From Bradyrhizobiaceae bacterium PARB1 (GTDB lineage Bacteria > Pseudomonadota > Alphaproteobacteria > Rhizobiales > Xanthobacteraceae): DNA of 64,000 nucleotides. A program made the position numbers and the translations under genes. Positions 25,251 to 33,438 of the stretch are shown here, one piece after another (the first letter of the stretch is position 1; each line of letters opens with the position of its first letter). The stretch lies in contig NKIY01000005.1 of NCBI GenBank assembly GCA_002256345.1, positions 128,485 to 192,484 of the forward strand, read 5' to 3'. Under the pieces are notes generated by a model, which did no database searches, was not told the origin of the DNA, and was given only the letters and a program-made list of their open reading frames with translations.

Positions 25251-26879
25251 TCAGTCCTTCTTGTCGATATTCCAGAACATCGGGATCGCCGCGCCCGAGG
25301 TGACGCCGGTCAGCGACTTCCGCCACACGCTCGGCACCTTGTACTCGCCGAGCGGGATGTAGATGACCTTGTCATAGACTTCCTTCTGGATCTCGGCCGC
25401 GAGCTTCTTCTGATCGTCCGCGCCGGTCGCGCGCGCATATTTATCGCGCAGCTCTTCCAGCTTGGCGTCCTCGGTCCAGCCGAACCAGCCGCCATTGCTC
25501 TTGCCGCGACCGGAGGTCGAGACGTTCGCAATCGGATTCAGAATGTCGGCGACGACCCAGTTGGTGAAGAACATGTTCCAGCCGCCTTCCTTGATCGGCT
25601 TCTGGCTGGCGCGTCGGGTCACCACGGTCTGCCAGTCGGTGGCCTGCACTTCGACCTTGAAGCCGGCATCGCGGAGCTGCTGCGCGGCGACGATCGGCTG
25701 CGCCTTCAGCGTGGTGACGTCGGTCGGCGCCATGATAACCACCGGCGTGCCGTCATAGCCGGACTCGGCCAGTGCCTTCTTGGCTTCGGCGAGGCCGCTG
25801 CCCTTGATCAGCGTATCGGCGCCGACATCGGTGGCGTTCGGCGTGTTGCAGCCGAACACGGCGCCGCAGACCTTGTAGTAGTTGGGATCGCCGACCAGCG
25901 CGTCGAGTACCGGCTTCTGGCTCAATGCAAGGAACGCTGCGCGGCGCACCTTCGGGTTATCGAAGGGAGGGTTGAGGAAGTTCATGCGGCCCAGCGTCTG
26001 GAAGCCCAGCGTGTTGAGCACTTCGACCTTCAGCTCCGGATCCTTCGACAGGATCGGCAGCAGATCGAACGGACCGTTCTCCATGAAATCGATGTCGCCG
26101 GACTGCAGCGCGTTCACGGCAGTCTGCGCATCGGGCATGGTGATCCACTCGACGCGATCGACCTTCACCACCTTGCCACCGGCCTGCCAGTCGATCGGCT
26201 CGGAGCGCGGCTTATACTCCTTGAACTTCTCGTAGACGACCTTCACGCCCGGCTGGAATTCCGACTGCACGAATTTGAACGGGCCAGAACCGATCTGCTC
26301 AGGGATAGACTTGTCGGTCGGCGTTTCCGCAAGGCGTTTCGGCATCATGAAGGGCACGGCCGAGGACGGCTTGCCGATCGATTCCAGCACCAGACCGTAG
26401 GGCTCTTTCAGGGTCAGCACGATGGTCTTGGCGTCGGGCGCCTCGATGCTCTTGGTAAAGTCCATGAGCTTCTGGCCCATGCCGTCGCGCGCGCCCCAGC
26501 GCTTCAGCGAGGCAACGCAGTCTTCCGCGGTCACAGGCTTGCCGTCATGCCACAGCAGGCCATCGCGCAGGGTGAATGTATAGACAAGCTTGTCGTCCGA
26601 GACTTTCCAGTCGGCCATCTGCGGCTTGATCTCGTATTTCGAGTTCATGCCCAGCAGCGTGTCATAGACCATATAGCCGTGGTCGCGCGTGATATAGGCG
26701 GTGGTGATGATCGGATCGATCACACGCAGATCCGAATGCATCACCGCAGTGATCGTCTTGCCAGCCGCATCCGCGGGCGACGACATCATCGGCAGCGCGA
26801 GAGTCGCCGCAAGCGCGAGTCCCGGCAGCATCAATTTCGTAAAGGCTGCAGAGTGCCGCCAACGTGACATGATAGACAT
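25251..26879 (-). CDS. ABC transporter peptide-binding protein (family 5), copy 1
   Basis: A 542-residue periplasmic binding protein of the DppA/OppA class. The signal peptide ends at SPADAAGK (near residue 35). Family marks include YDTLLGMNSKYEIKPQMADW, FTLRDGLLWHDGKPVTAEDC and IPLGEYKVPSVW near the C-terminus. AGGAGAG lies five bases before ATG 26879. It is very similar throughout to the protein encoded at 30107-31750, and the two upstream regions are also alike, so the pair arose by duplication. Likely ligands are peptides or peptide-like compounds; the transporter core lies at 33439-36956. Confidence 0.92.
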   Translation of the reverse strand: MSIMSRWRHSAAFTKLMLPGLALAATLALPMMSSPADAAGKTITAVMHSDLRVIDPIITTAYITRDHGYMVYDTLLGMNSKYEIKPQMADWKVSDDKLVYTFTLRDGLLWHDGKPVTAEDCVASLKRWGARDGMGQKLMDFTKSIEAPDAKTIVLTLKEPYGLVLESIGKPSSAVPFMMPKRLAETPTDKSIPEQIGSGPFKFVQSEFQPGVKVVYEKFKEYKPRSEPIDWQAGGKVVKVDRVEWITMPDAQTAVNALQSGDIDFMENGPFDLLPILSKDPELKVEVLNTLGFQTLGRMNFLNPPFDNPKVRRAAFLALSQKPVLDALVGDPNYYKVCGAVFGCNTPNATDVGADTLIKGSGLAEAKKALAESGYDGTPVVIMAPTDVTTLKAQPIVAAQQLRDAGFKVEVQATDWQTVVTRRASQKPIKEGGWNMFFTNWVVADILNPIANVSTSGRGKSNGGWFGWTEDAKLEELRDKYARATGADDQKKLAAEIQKEVYDKVIYIPLGEYKVPSVWRKSLTGVTSGAAIPMFWNIDKKD

Positions 26880-26966
26880 TCGATCTCTCCTGACTGGATT
26901 CTGATCACAGGCCGATGATTGCTTATGCAACGCGATCTATTTTTGAGCGCTTCGCATAACGTCTTT

Positions 26967-26995
26967 ATCATTTAGACTTCAAAGACTTGCATCAA
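26967..26995 (-). promoter_or_regulatory. Predicted promoter of peptide-binding protein copy 1
   Basis: Read on the minus strand: a -35 box TTGATG (26990-26995), a 17-bp spacer and a -10 box AATGAT (26967-26972). The expected start is about 80 nt before the ATG. The same boxes with the same spacing and leader length occur before copy 2, which supports the call. The rest of the gap, 26996-27357, holds no gene or repeat that I can support. Confidence 0.6.
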
Positions 26996-27357
26996 GACGG
27001 ATGAACGTCAATCGCGATTTCGATGTGTAGCAACACGTCGCAGCGCACCACGGAATGCACAGTGCAAACTCACAAGTGCAGGTCACCTGCCGCGAGAGAG
27101 CGCATGAATCTAAAAACGTCGGCCTACGGCACCTGCCCTCGCTCAAGCGTGAAAGCGCCCTGTCGTTGACTCTTGCCAGGCGCGAGCGGGCGGTGCCTCC
27201 TTCGATATCGATGTTACAATGCCGCCTGCGTAGATGTCCTCCCGATTGAACGGTAGCCGCGCGCACCGGCGATCTTGCTGCCGTTATCGCGCTTCAGACA
27301 AATTGTTCCGATCCGGCCTCCTGAGAGCGAATAAAAAGATAGGCGCGGCCGGCCGAG

Positions 27358-28890
27358 TTATCTCGCTTTGCCTGCTTTGGCGGATCGGCCTGCTGCTGAA
27401 CGTCGCACCTCCGGCGCGTGCTTGCGCAAGAGTTGTCCGAGGTCCTTCGCGGCGCGCTCGAGGGCTGCAATCGAGAATCCGCCGAATCCAAGCATGAGAC
27501 CGGCGCGACCTTTCCCGGACGCATAGAGCGGAGAGATTGGCCGAACGACAATCCCGGCCTCGCGAGCGTCCGATGAAACCTTGACGTCATTGACCCCCTT
27601 TGGGAGCCAGACGACCAAATGCATTCCCTGATCGCTCGGTTGAAGCCGCGCCCAATCCGGAAGATAGGCAGCGATCGCCGACATCAGCGCATTCCTTCGT
27701 TCGGAATATGCACTCCTGATGCGCCGGATATGTGCTTCGAGATGCCCTTCCTTCATGAAGGCAGCAAGGACATGCTGGTCCGCCGATGGGGAATGTCGAT
27801 CCACCACGGCGCGCGCACCGCCAAAGGCCGCCACGAGAGCATCGGGGACGATGGCGTAGCCAATCCGCATGGACGAGAACAACACCTTGCTCATGGTGCC
27901 GAGATAGATCACGCGGGACGGGTCGAGGCCCTGAAGCGATGGAAACGGATGCCCGGCATAACGGAGTTCGCTGTCATAGTCGTCCTCGACAATCCACGCG
28001 TCAGCTTCCTCGGCCCATCGCAGAAGGGACAATCTGCGCCCCATGCTCATGGGCATGCCCAACGGGTATTGATGCGATGGCGTGACGAATGCAGCACGCG
28101 CGTCCGGACAAAGGTCGCGCGCCTCTTCGACATCCATGCCGTTCTGATCGACGCGCACATGAGTCACGCGGACATCCATGGCCCCGAGCACCGCACTGAT
28201 GCCGGGATAGGCCGGATCTTCAATCCAGACCGCATCTCCACGACCGAGCAGCAACTGGGCCGACAAAAACAGCCCCTGCTGCGTACCGGCCGTGATGATC
28301 ACCTGCTCCGGGGTGCATCGCACGGCGCGCGCCCGCCGAACATGATCGGCGATCGCTTCGCGAAGCTCCGGAACACCGCGAGGATCGATGTAACCGCTTG
28401 GTGCGGCAGCGCGCGTCGCGCGAACCCTGTTGCCGAGCCTGCGCCACGTCTCGTCGGGCGCAGCGGCATCGGCCGGATGAGCAATCGCCAGCGGAAGACC
28501 CGCTTGCGGTCGCAGCATCTGCTCTACCGCGCTGAATCGTTTCGCCGATGCCGGCAGGCGCCCCTTCGGGCGAGGTGTGATCTTGAAGTCGTTTCCGGTT
28601 CTTTCGACATCCGAGCGATGAAGTTCACGGGCGACGGCCGTTCCGGCACGCGGCAACGACTCGAGATAGCCTTCCGCCTTCAATTGATCGAACGCTTCAA
28701 CGATCATGCCGCGCGACACCCCCAAAGACTCAGACAATGTCCGCGTCGAAGGGAGGCGCTCGCCCGGCCTCAGCGCGCCCGAGGCAATCGCATGTCTCAG
28801 CCCCTGAGCCAGTTGCTGGCCCATACGGCCCAACGACCGATCGAGCGACTTCAGAGACGGGAGCGAGAAGCTGCTGCGCAGCCGAGGCAT
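27358..28890 (-). CDS. MocR-type regulator (GntR domain fused to aminotransferase fold)
   Basis: A 510-residue protein. A GntR winged helix (residues 15-80, with GERLPSTRTLSESLGVSRGM) is joined to a fold-type I aminotransferase domain. The PLP-binding Lys is in GTMSKVLFSSMRIGY, and TPSHQYPLGMPMS and DDYDSELRY are typical. MocR proteins sense PLP or amino compounds; PdxR members control PLP synthesis. ATG 28890 follows GGTGGA. It is transcribed away from a rubredoxin-PaiB pair, with three matching 9-mers in the shared gap. It probably regulates that pair. Confidence 0.92.
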   Translation of the reverse strand: MPRLRSSFSLPSLKSLDRSLGRMGQQLAQGLRHAIASGALRPGERLPSTRTLSESLGVSRGMIVEAFDQLKAEGYLESLPRAGTAVARELHRSDVERTGNDFKITPRPKGRLPASAKRFSAVEQMLRPQAGLPLAIAHPADAAAPDETWRRLGNRVRATRAAAPSGYIDPRGVPELREAIADHVRRARAVRCTPEQVIITAGTQQGLFLSAQLLLGRGDAVWIEDPAYPGISAVLGAMDVRVTHVRVDQNGMDVEEARDLCPDARAAFVTPSHQYPLGMPMSMGRRLSLLRWAEEADAWIVEDDYDSELRYAGHPFPSLQGLDPSRVIYLGTMSKVLFSSMRIGYAIVPDALVAAFGGARAVVDRHSPSADQHVLAAFMKEGHLEAHIRRIRSAYSERRNALMSAIAAYLPDWARLQPSDQGMHLVVWLPKGVNDVKVSSDAREAGIVVRPISPLYASGKGRAGLMLGFGGFSIAALERAAKDLGQLLRKHAPEVRRSAAGRSAKAGKAR

Positions 28891-28930
28891 GATGGTCCAC
28901 CCGGAGATCGCATTTCGATTTGCCGGACTA

Positions 28931-29020
28931 GACCAGAATGCTTCGGGCGAGGCTATCGCGAAATCCGATGGCACAACGCCTGACACAATTCTGGACTACT
29001 CAATTTTCGTTATTCTGGAC
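28931..29020. promoter_or_regulatory. Candidate MocR operator: three ATTCTGGAC-like 9-mers
   Basis: ATTCTGGAC occurs at 28988-28996 and 29012-29020, the starts 24 bp apart in direct orientation, and an inverted copy with one mismatch (GACCAGAAT) is at 28931-28939. All lie in the 206-bp gap between the divergent MocR and rubredoxin genes. MocR proteins are known to bind direct plus inverted repeats in such gaps, so this is a likely binding region. Confidence 0.5.
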
Positions 29021-29096
29021 CTTCTTGATGGACCAGGAATGCCGCATTCATTTGCGAGGGCGTCAATTGTGGCGCCCCCTTGCGAATGATCAGTCG

Positions 29097-29285
29097 ATGA
29101 GCGGCAGCGCCCCACCGGAATTCAAGACATGGCTCTGCGTCATTTGCGGCCTCATCTACAGCGAGGCCGATGGCTGGCCTGCCGACGGCATCGCGCCCGG
29201 CACCCGATGGGTCGACATCTCCGAAGACTGGATGTGTCCTGACTGCGGTGCAGGAAAATCCGATTTTCAAATGGTCGAGGTCTGA
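29097..29285 (+). CDS. Rubredoxin
   Basis: A 62-residue rubredoxin with the four iron ligands in WLCVICG and WMCPDCG, and the typical aromatic and Asp residues between ([14 protein letters not shown]). It carries one electron on a Cys4 iron centre. An in-frame upstream extension to 28938 is not rubredoxin-like. The SD before ATG 29097 is poor. It lies 44 bp before the PaiB-like flavoprotein gene, and it may supply electrons to it. Confidence 0.93.
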   Translation: MSGSAPPEFKTWLCVICGLIYSEADGWPADGIAPGTRWVDISEDWMCPDCGAGKSDFQMVEV

Positions 29286-29329
29286 TTTCGGTTGTCCAGC
29301 AGCGGTGCTGATCGCGCACGGAGATTCAC

Positions 29330-29968
29330 ATGTACGTTCCTGCCCACTTCGATGAGTCACGCGCTGACGTTCTGCACGCGCTGATAGAGAAAAATCCCCT
29401 CGGAGTTCTGGTTACCAACGGCAAGAGCGGCCTGGATGCGAACCACATTCCGTTCGAACTGGACCGAAGCCAAGGCGCGTTTGGCATTCTGCATTCGCAT
29501 GTCGCACGCGCGAATCCCCTATGGCAGGACGTGACCGATGGCGATGAGGTGCTCGTCGTCTTTCGCGCGGCAGATGCCTACATCTCACCCAATTGGTATC
29601 CGTCGAAGCACGAATTCCACAAGCAGGTGCCGACCTGGAACTACATGGTTGCTCATGCCCACGGTCGCGTCACGATCCGCGATGACGAGCGATATGTGCG
29701 GGGAATGGTTGCGAAGCTGACCCGCCGGCACGAGGCGACCGAAGCGAAGCCCTGGAAAATGACCGACAGCGTGAAGGAATATATCGACATGATGCTGAAG
29801 GCGATCGTGGGTGTCGAGATCGAGATCACGCGTCTCGTGGGCAAATTCAAAGTCGGTCAAAATCGGGAGGTTCGCGATATTCGCGCGGCCGGCGAGGCCC
29901 TCGCGCGAAACGGCGAACGCGAGATTTCCAGCGCCATGCTTGCGGTCGCAAACGAAAAGAATAGCTGA
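29330..29968 (+). CDS. FMN-binding PaiB-family protein
   Basis: A 212-residue split-barrel flavoprotein of the PaiB family ('negative transcriptional regulator'): MYVPAHFDE at the N-terminus, LVTNGKSGLDANHIPF, then YISPNWYPSK and VPTWNYMVAHAHGRV, and GVEIEITRLVGKFKVGQNR near the C-terminus. PaiB was named from Bacillus protease and sporulation regulation, but related proteins bind FMN and may be oxidoreductases. Its place beside a MocR gene and a rubredoxin favours a redox enzyme here. Confidence 0.9.
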   Translation: MYVPAHFDESRADVLHALIEKNPLGVLVTNGKSGLDANHIPFELDRSQGAFGILHSHVARANPLWQDVTDGDEVLVVFRAADAYISPNWYPSKHEFHKQVPTWNYMVAHAHGRVTIRDDERYVRGMVAKLTRRHEATEAKPWKMTDSVKEYIDMMLKAIVGVEIEITRLVGKFKVGQNREVRDIRAAGEALARNGEREISSAMLAVANEKNS

Positions 29969-30016
29969 GCGCGTCTGTAATCTCACAAGGGAACGACGCG
30001 TTCCTGACCCGGACGA

Positions 30017-30044
30017 TGAGTGTGGAGTGAGAACTCCACACTCA
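30017..30044. terminator. Perfect hairpin between convergent genes
   Basis: TGAGTGTGGAGT (30017-30028) and ACTCCACACTCA (30033-30044) form a perfect 12-bp stem with a GAGA loop. There is no T-run on either side, so it may work only as a weak two-way terminator or protect the 3' ends of both transcripts. Confidence 0.55.
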
Positions 30045-30106
30045 CGCGAGCAGCCGGTGGTTCATTAGGCCGGCGTCCCGTTCGTCCAAACCGATCGCAG
30101 CAGCGA

Positions 30107-31750
30107 TCAGTCCTTCTTGTCGATGTTCCAGAACATCGGAATGGCCGCGCCAGAGGTGACCCCGGTCAACGACGTCCGCCAGATGCTCGGCACCTTGTAT
30201 TCGCCGAGCGGGATGTAGATGACCTTGTCATAGATCTCCTTCTGCACCTCGGCGGCGAGCTTCTTCTGCTCGTCCGCGCTGGTCGCACGCGCATATTTGT
30301 CGCGCAGCACTTCCAGTTCAGGATCTTCGCTCCAGCCGAACCAGCCGCCATTGCTCTTGCCGCGGCCGGAGGTCGCGACATTGCTGATGGGATTGAGAAC
30401 GTCCGCGCCGACCCAGTTGGAGAAGAACATGTTCCAGCCGCCCTCCTTCACAGGCTTCTGGCTGGAGCGACGGCTGACAACGGTCTGCCAGTCGGTCGCC
30501 TGCACCTCGACCTTGAAGCCGGCATCGCGGAGCAGTTGCGCGCCGACAACCGGCTGCACCTTCAACGTGGTGACGTCGGTTGGCGCCATGATAACCACCG
30601 GGGTGCCGTCATAGCCGGCCTCGGCGAGCAGCTTCTTGGCCTCTGCCACGCCATTGCCCTTCACCAGGCTTTCCGAACCGACATCGGTCGCATTCGGCGT
30701 ATCGCAGCCGAACACGGCGCCGCAGACCTTGAAATATTTGGGATCGCCGACCAATGCATCCAGCACCGGCTTCTGGTTCATCGCCAGGAAAGCAGCACGG
30801 CGAATCTTCGGATTGTCGAAGGGCGGGTTGAGGAAATTCATGCGTGCGAAGGTCTGGAAGCCCAGCGGATTGAGCACCTCGATCTTCAGCTCCGGATCCT
30901 TCGACAGAATCGGCAGCAGGTCGTAGGGGCCGTTCTCCATGAAGTCGATGTCGCCGGACTGCAGCGCATTCACGGCAGTCTGCGCATCGGGCATGGTGAT
31001 CCACTCGACGCGATCGACCTTCACCACCTTGCCGCCGGCCTGCCAGTCGGTCGGCTCGGGGCGCGGCTTGTACTCCTTGAACTTCTCGTAGACCGCCTTC
31101 ACGCCCGGCTGGAATTCGGACTGCACGAATTTGAACGGACCCGAACCGATCTGCTCAGGGATAGACTTGTCGCTCGGCGTCTCGGCAAGACGCTTCGGCA
31201 TCATGAAAGGCACCGCCGAGGACGGCTTGCCGATCGAATCGAGCACCAGGCCGTAGGGTTCCTTCAGGGTCAGCACGATGGTCTTGGCGTCGGGCGCCTC
31301 GATGCTCTTGGTGAAATCCATGAGCTTCTGGCCCATGCCGTCGCGGGCGCCCCAGCGCTTCAGCGAGGCAACACAGTCTTCCGCGGTCACCGGCTTGCCG
31401 TCATGCCACAGCAGGCCATCGCGCAGGGTGAATGTATAGACAAGCTTGTCGTCGGAGACTTTCCAGTCGGCCATCTGCGGCTTGACCTCGTATTTCGAGT
31501 TCATGCCGAGCAGCGTGTCATAGACCATATAGCCGTGGTCACGGGTGATGTAGGCGGTGGTGATGATCGGATCGAGCACGCGCAGATCCGAATGCATCAC
31601 TGCGGTGATGGTTTTGCCGGCAGCCTGCGCAGGCGACGACGGCACTGACAGTGCGAGCGCAACGGCCACTGCCAGACTTGTCATCGTAAGTCCCGGCAGC
31701 GCAAATTTCGTGAAGGCCGCAGAATGCCGCCAACGTGACATATCAAACAC
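30107..31750 (-). CDS. ABC transporter peptide-binding protein (family 5), copy 2
   Basis: A 547-residue protein nearly identical in layout to the copy at 25251-26879: a signal peptide (cleavage near PAQAAGK), then the same KTITAVMHSDLRV opening, DGLLWHDGKPVTAEDC and IPLGEYKVPSIW. The signal peptide is five residues longer. The start codon is GTG 31750, five bases after AGGAGAG, the same SD and spacing as the ATG of copy 1. It is divergent from the M20 peptidase and transporter genes and is the likely partner of that transporter. Confidence 0.92.
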   Translation of the reverse strand: MFDMSRWRHSAAFTKFALPGLTMTSLAVAVALALSVPSSPAQAAGKTITAVMHSDLRVLDPIITTAYITRDHGYMVYDTLLGMNSKYEVKPQMADWKVSDDKLVYTFTLRDGLLWHDGKPVTAEDCVASLKRWGARDGMGQKLMDFTKSIEAPDAKTIVLTLKEPYGLVLDSIGKPSSAVPFMMPKRLAETPSDKSIPEQIGSGPFKFVQSEFQPGVKAVYEKFKEYKPRPEPTDWQAGGKVVKVDRVEWITMPDAQTAVNALQSGDIDFMENGPYDLLPILSKDPELKIEVLNPLGFQTFARMNFLNPPFDNPKIRRAAFLAMNQKPVLDALVGDPKYFKVCGAVFGCDTPNATDVGSESLVKGNGVAEAKKLLAEAGYDGTPVVIMAPTDVTTLKVQPVVGAQLLRDAGFKVEVQATDWQTVVSRRSSQKPVKEGGWNMFFSNWVGADVLNPISNVATSGRGKSNGGWFGWSEDPELEVLRDKYARATSADEQKKLAAEVQKEIYDKVIYIPLGEYKVPSIWRTSLTGVTSGAAIPMFWNIDKKD

Positions 31751-31838
31751 TCAAGCTCTCCTGACTGGAATCTGATCATCAATCGACGATCGATTGTGCA
31801 ACGCGATAGAATTTTAGGCTGCTTCGCGTATTGCCTTT

Positions 31839-31867
31839 ATTATTTAGGCATCAAAGCCTTGCATCAA
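31839..31867 (-). promoter_or_regulatory. Predicted promoter of peptide-binding protein copy 2
   Basis: On the minus strand: a -35 box TTGATG (31862-31867), a 17-bp spacer and a -10 box AATAAT (31839-31844), with a leader of about 82 nt. The boxes, spacing and flanks match those before copy 1. The rest of the gap to the M20 gene (31868-32095) shows nothing else clear. Confidence 0.62.
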
Positions 31868-32095
31868 GCGCGATGCGGGTCAATCGTGTTTTCAATGCGA
31901 TGCATCGACTCGTTCGAAAGTCCCTTTTGACAGAACGTGCCCGCAAAGATACCCGGCGATGCACATCGTTAATTTGCCAAGGCAATCGCGCTGCTGCAAA
32001 GTCGGGCGTGAGCGCCCGCGACGTAACAACCCAATGATCACTTTATGTCGCGCGCGACCATCGACGACAAAATTTCCACCCAAGAGGAATGCCTG

Positions 32096-33229
32096 ATGAA
32101 TCCCGCCGAACTCCCCTTCGATCTCGAAGACATGTTGAAAGGCCTGCGCGTCTGGGTCGAATGCGAAAGCCCGACCTGGGATGCGAATGCCGTCAACAGC
32201 ATGCTCGATCTCGCCGCGCGCGACATGCAGATCATGGGTGCGACCATCGAGCGTATCGCGGGACGTCAGGGTTTCGGCGGTTGCATCCGCGCCCGCTTTC
32301 CGCATCCGAAATTCGGCGAGCCCGGCATTCTCATCGCCGGCCACATGGACACGGTGCATCCGGTCGGCACCATTGAAAAACTGAAATGGCGCCGCGACGG
32401 CGAACTCTGCTACGGCCCCGCTATCTGCGACATGAAAGGCGGCAATTATCTGTCGGTCGAAGCGATCCGCCAGCTCATGCGCATCTCCTACACCACGCCG
32501 CTGCCGATTACCGTTCTGTTTACGCCGGATGAAGAAGTCGGCACCCCCTCCACCCGCGACATCATCGAAGCCGAAGCCGCACGCAACAAATATGTGCTGG
32601 TGCCGGAGCCCGGCAGCGCGAATAACGGCACAACCTCCGGCCGCTACGCCATCGCCCGTTTCAATCTCGAAACCATCGGCCGCCCCAGCCATTCCGGCGC
32701 CACGCTGTCGAATGGCCGTTCGGCGATCCGCGAAATGGCGAAGAGGATCGTGCAGATCGACGAGATGACCGGCCCCGACTGCACCTTCAGCGTCGGCATC
32801 GTGCATGGCGGACAATGGGTCAACTGCGTCGCCTCCTCCTGCACCGGCGAAGCGCTCAGCATGGCGAAGCGCCAGGAGGATCTCGACAAGGGCGTCGAGC
32901 GCATGCTCGCGCTATCGGGCACCGAAAATGACGTCACCTTCAAGGTCACCCGCGGCGTCACCCGCCCGGTGTGGGAACCGAGTGCAGCAACCTTGGCGCT
33001 GTTCGAGAAGGCCAAGGCGATCAATGCAAGGCTCGGGCTCCCCGAACTCACCCATGGCAGCAAGGGCGGCGGCTCGGACGGTAATTTCACCGGCGCGATG
33101 GGTATCCCGACACTTGACGGCCTTGGCGTGCATGGCGCCGACATGCACACGCTCAACGAATACATCGTGGCGCAGAGCCTGGTCGATCGCGGCCGCCTGA
33201 TGGCGGGATTGCTGGCGACCCTCGATTGA
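32096..33229 (+). CDS. M20-family metallopeptidase (glutamate carboxypeptidase-like)
   Basis: A 377-residue zinc hydrolase. Metal ligands and catalytic residues sit in GHMDTVHP (His, Asp), CDMKGGNY (bridging Asp) and TPDEEVGT (Glu-Glu). The dimerisation-domain His region is GRPSHSG, and the C-terminal ligand lies near GVHGADMHT. The pattern fits the CPG2/ArgE-like group that removes C-terminal Glu or similar residues. AGAGGA precedes ATG 32096; a longer start at 32045 is possible. It lies between the binding protein and permease genes, so it may cut the imported compound. Confidence 0.9.
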   Translation: MNPAELPFDLEDMLKGLRVWVECESPTWDANAVNSMLDLAARDMQIMGATIERIAGRQGFGGCIRARFPHPKFGEPGILIAGHMDTVHPVGTIEKLKWRRDGELCYGPAICDMKGGNYLSVEAIRQLMRISYTTPLPITVLFTPDEEVGTPSTRDIIEAEAARNKYVLVPEPGSANNGTTSGRYAIARFNLETIGRPSHSGATLSNGRSAIREMAKRIVQIDEMTGPDCTFSVGIVHGGQWVNCVASSCTGEALSMAKRQEDLDKGVERMLALSGTENDVTFKVTRGVTRPVWEPSAATLALFEKAKAINARLGLPELTHGSKGGGSDGNFTGAMGIPTLDGLGVHGADMHTLNEYIVAQSLVDRGRLMAGLLATLD

Positions 33230-33242
33230 TGCACCCTCGTAT

Positions 33243-33273
33243 GGTCCGCGCCGTCGCATCCGACGCGCGGACC
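33243..33273. terminator. Strong hairpin between the M20 gene and the sigma-54 promoter
   Basis: GGTCCGCG and CGTCG on the left (33243-33256, with one bulged C) pair with CGACG and CGCGGACC (33261-33273) around a CATC loop. No T-run follows. It starts 14 bp after the M20 stop and could shield the sigma-54 promoter, only 7 bp further on, from read-through. Confidence 0.5.
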
Positions 33274-33279
33274 AAAAGG

Positions 33280-33295
33280 TGGCACGGGACTTGCT
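33280..33295 (+). promoter_or_regulatory. Sigma-54 (RpoN) promoter of the peptide transporter operon
   Basis: TGGCACG-GGAC-TTGCT matches the sigma-54 consensus TGGCACG-N4-TTGCW at every fixed position, with the GG at -24 and GC at -12 correctly spaced. The start should be near 33306, about 130 nt before the permease ATG. Sigma-54 promoters need an enhancer-binding activator, and none is encoded in the window. NtrC-type nitrogen control is possible for a peptide transporter but not shown. Confidence 0.72.
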
Positions 33296-33438
33296 CCCTT
33301 TTCACTCAGGTAACTTCGGGTTGAGGCGCATCGCGATTGTTCTGAATGGCTGAATTCAATTGCTGTGCGCCCGTGACGTTTCCAGTTGACCGACACGGTC
33401 CAGTTACGTTCGATCAACACGACCAATAGGACAACGTT

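Noticed and set aside
26979-27266. 95-codon open frame in the gap upstream of the first peptide-binding protein
   Set aside because: It overlaps the predicted promoter, is Cys/Arg-rich without pattern, and has no counterpart in the matching gap upstream of copy 2.
33230-33260. NtrC-like enhancer site (TGCACC ... GGTCC) upstream of the sigma-54 promoter
   Set aside because: The second half does not match GGTGCA and the spacing is off by one; it also overlaps the hairpin.
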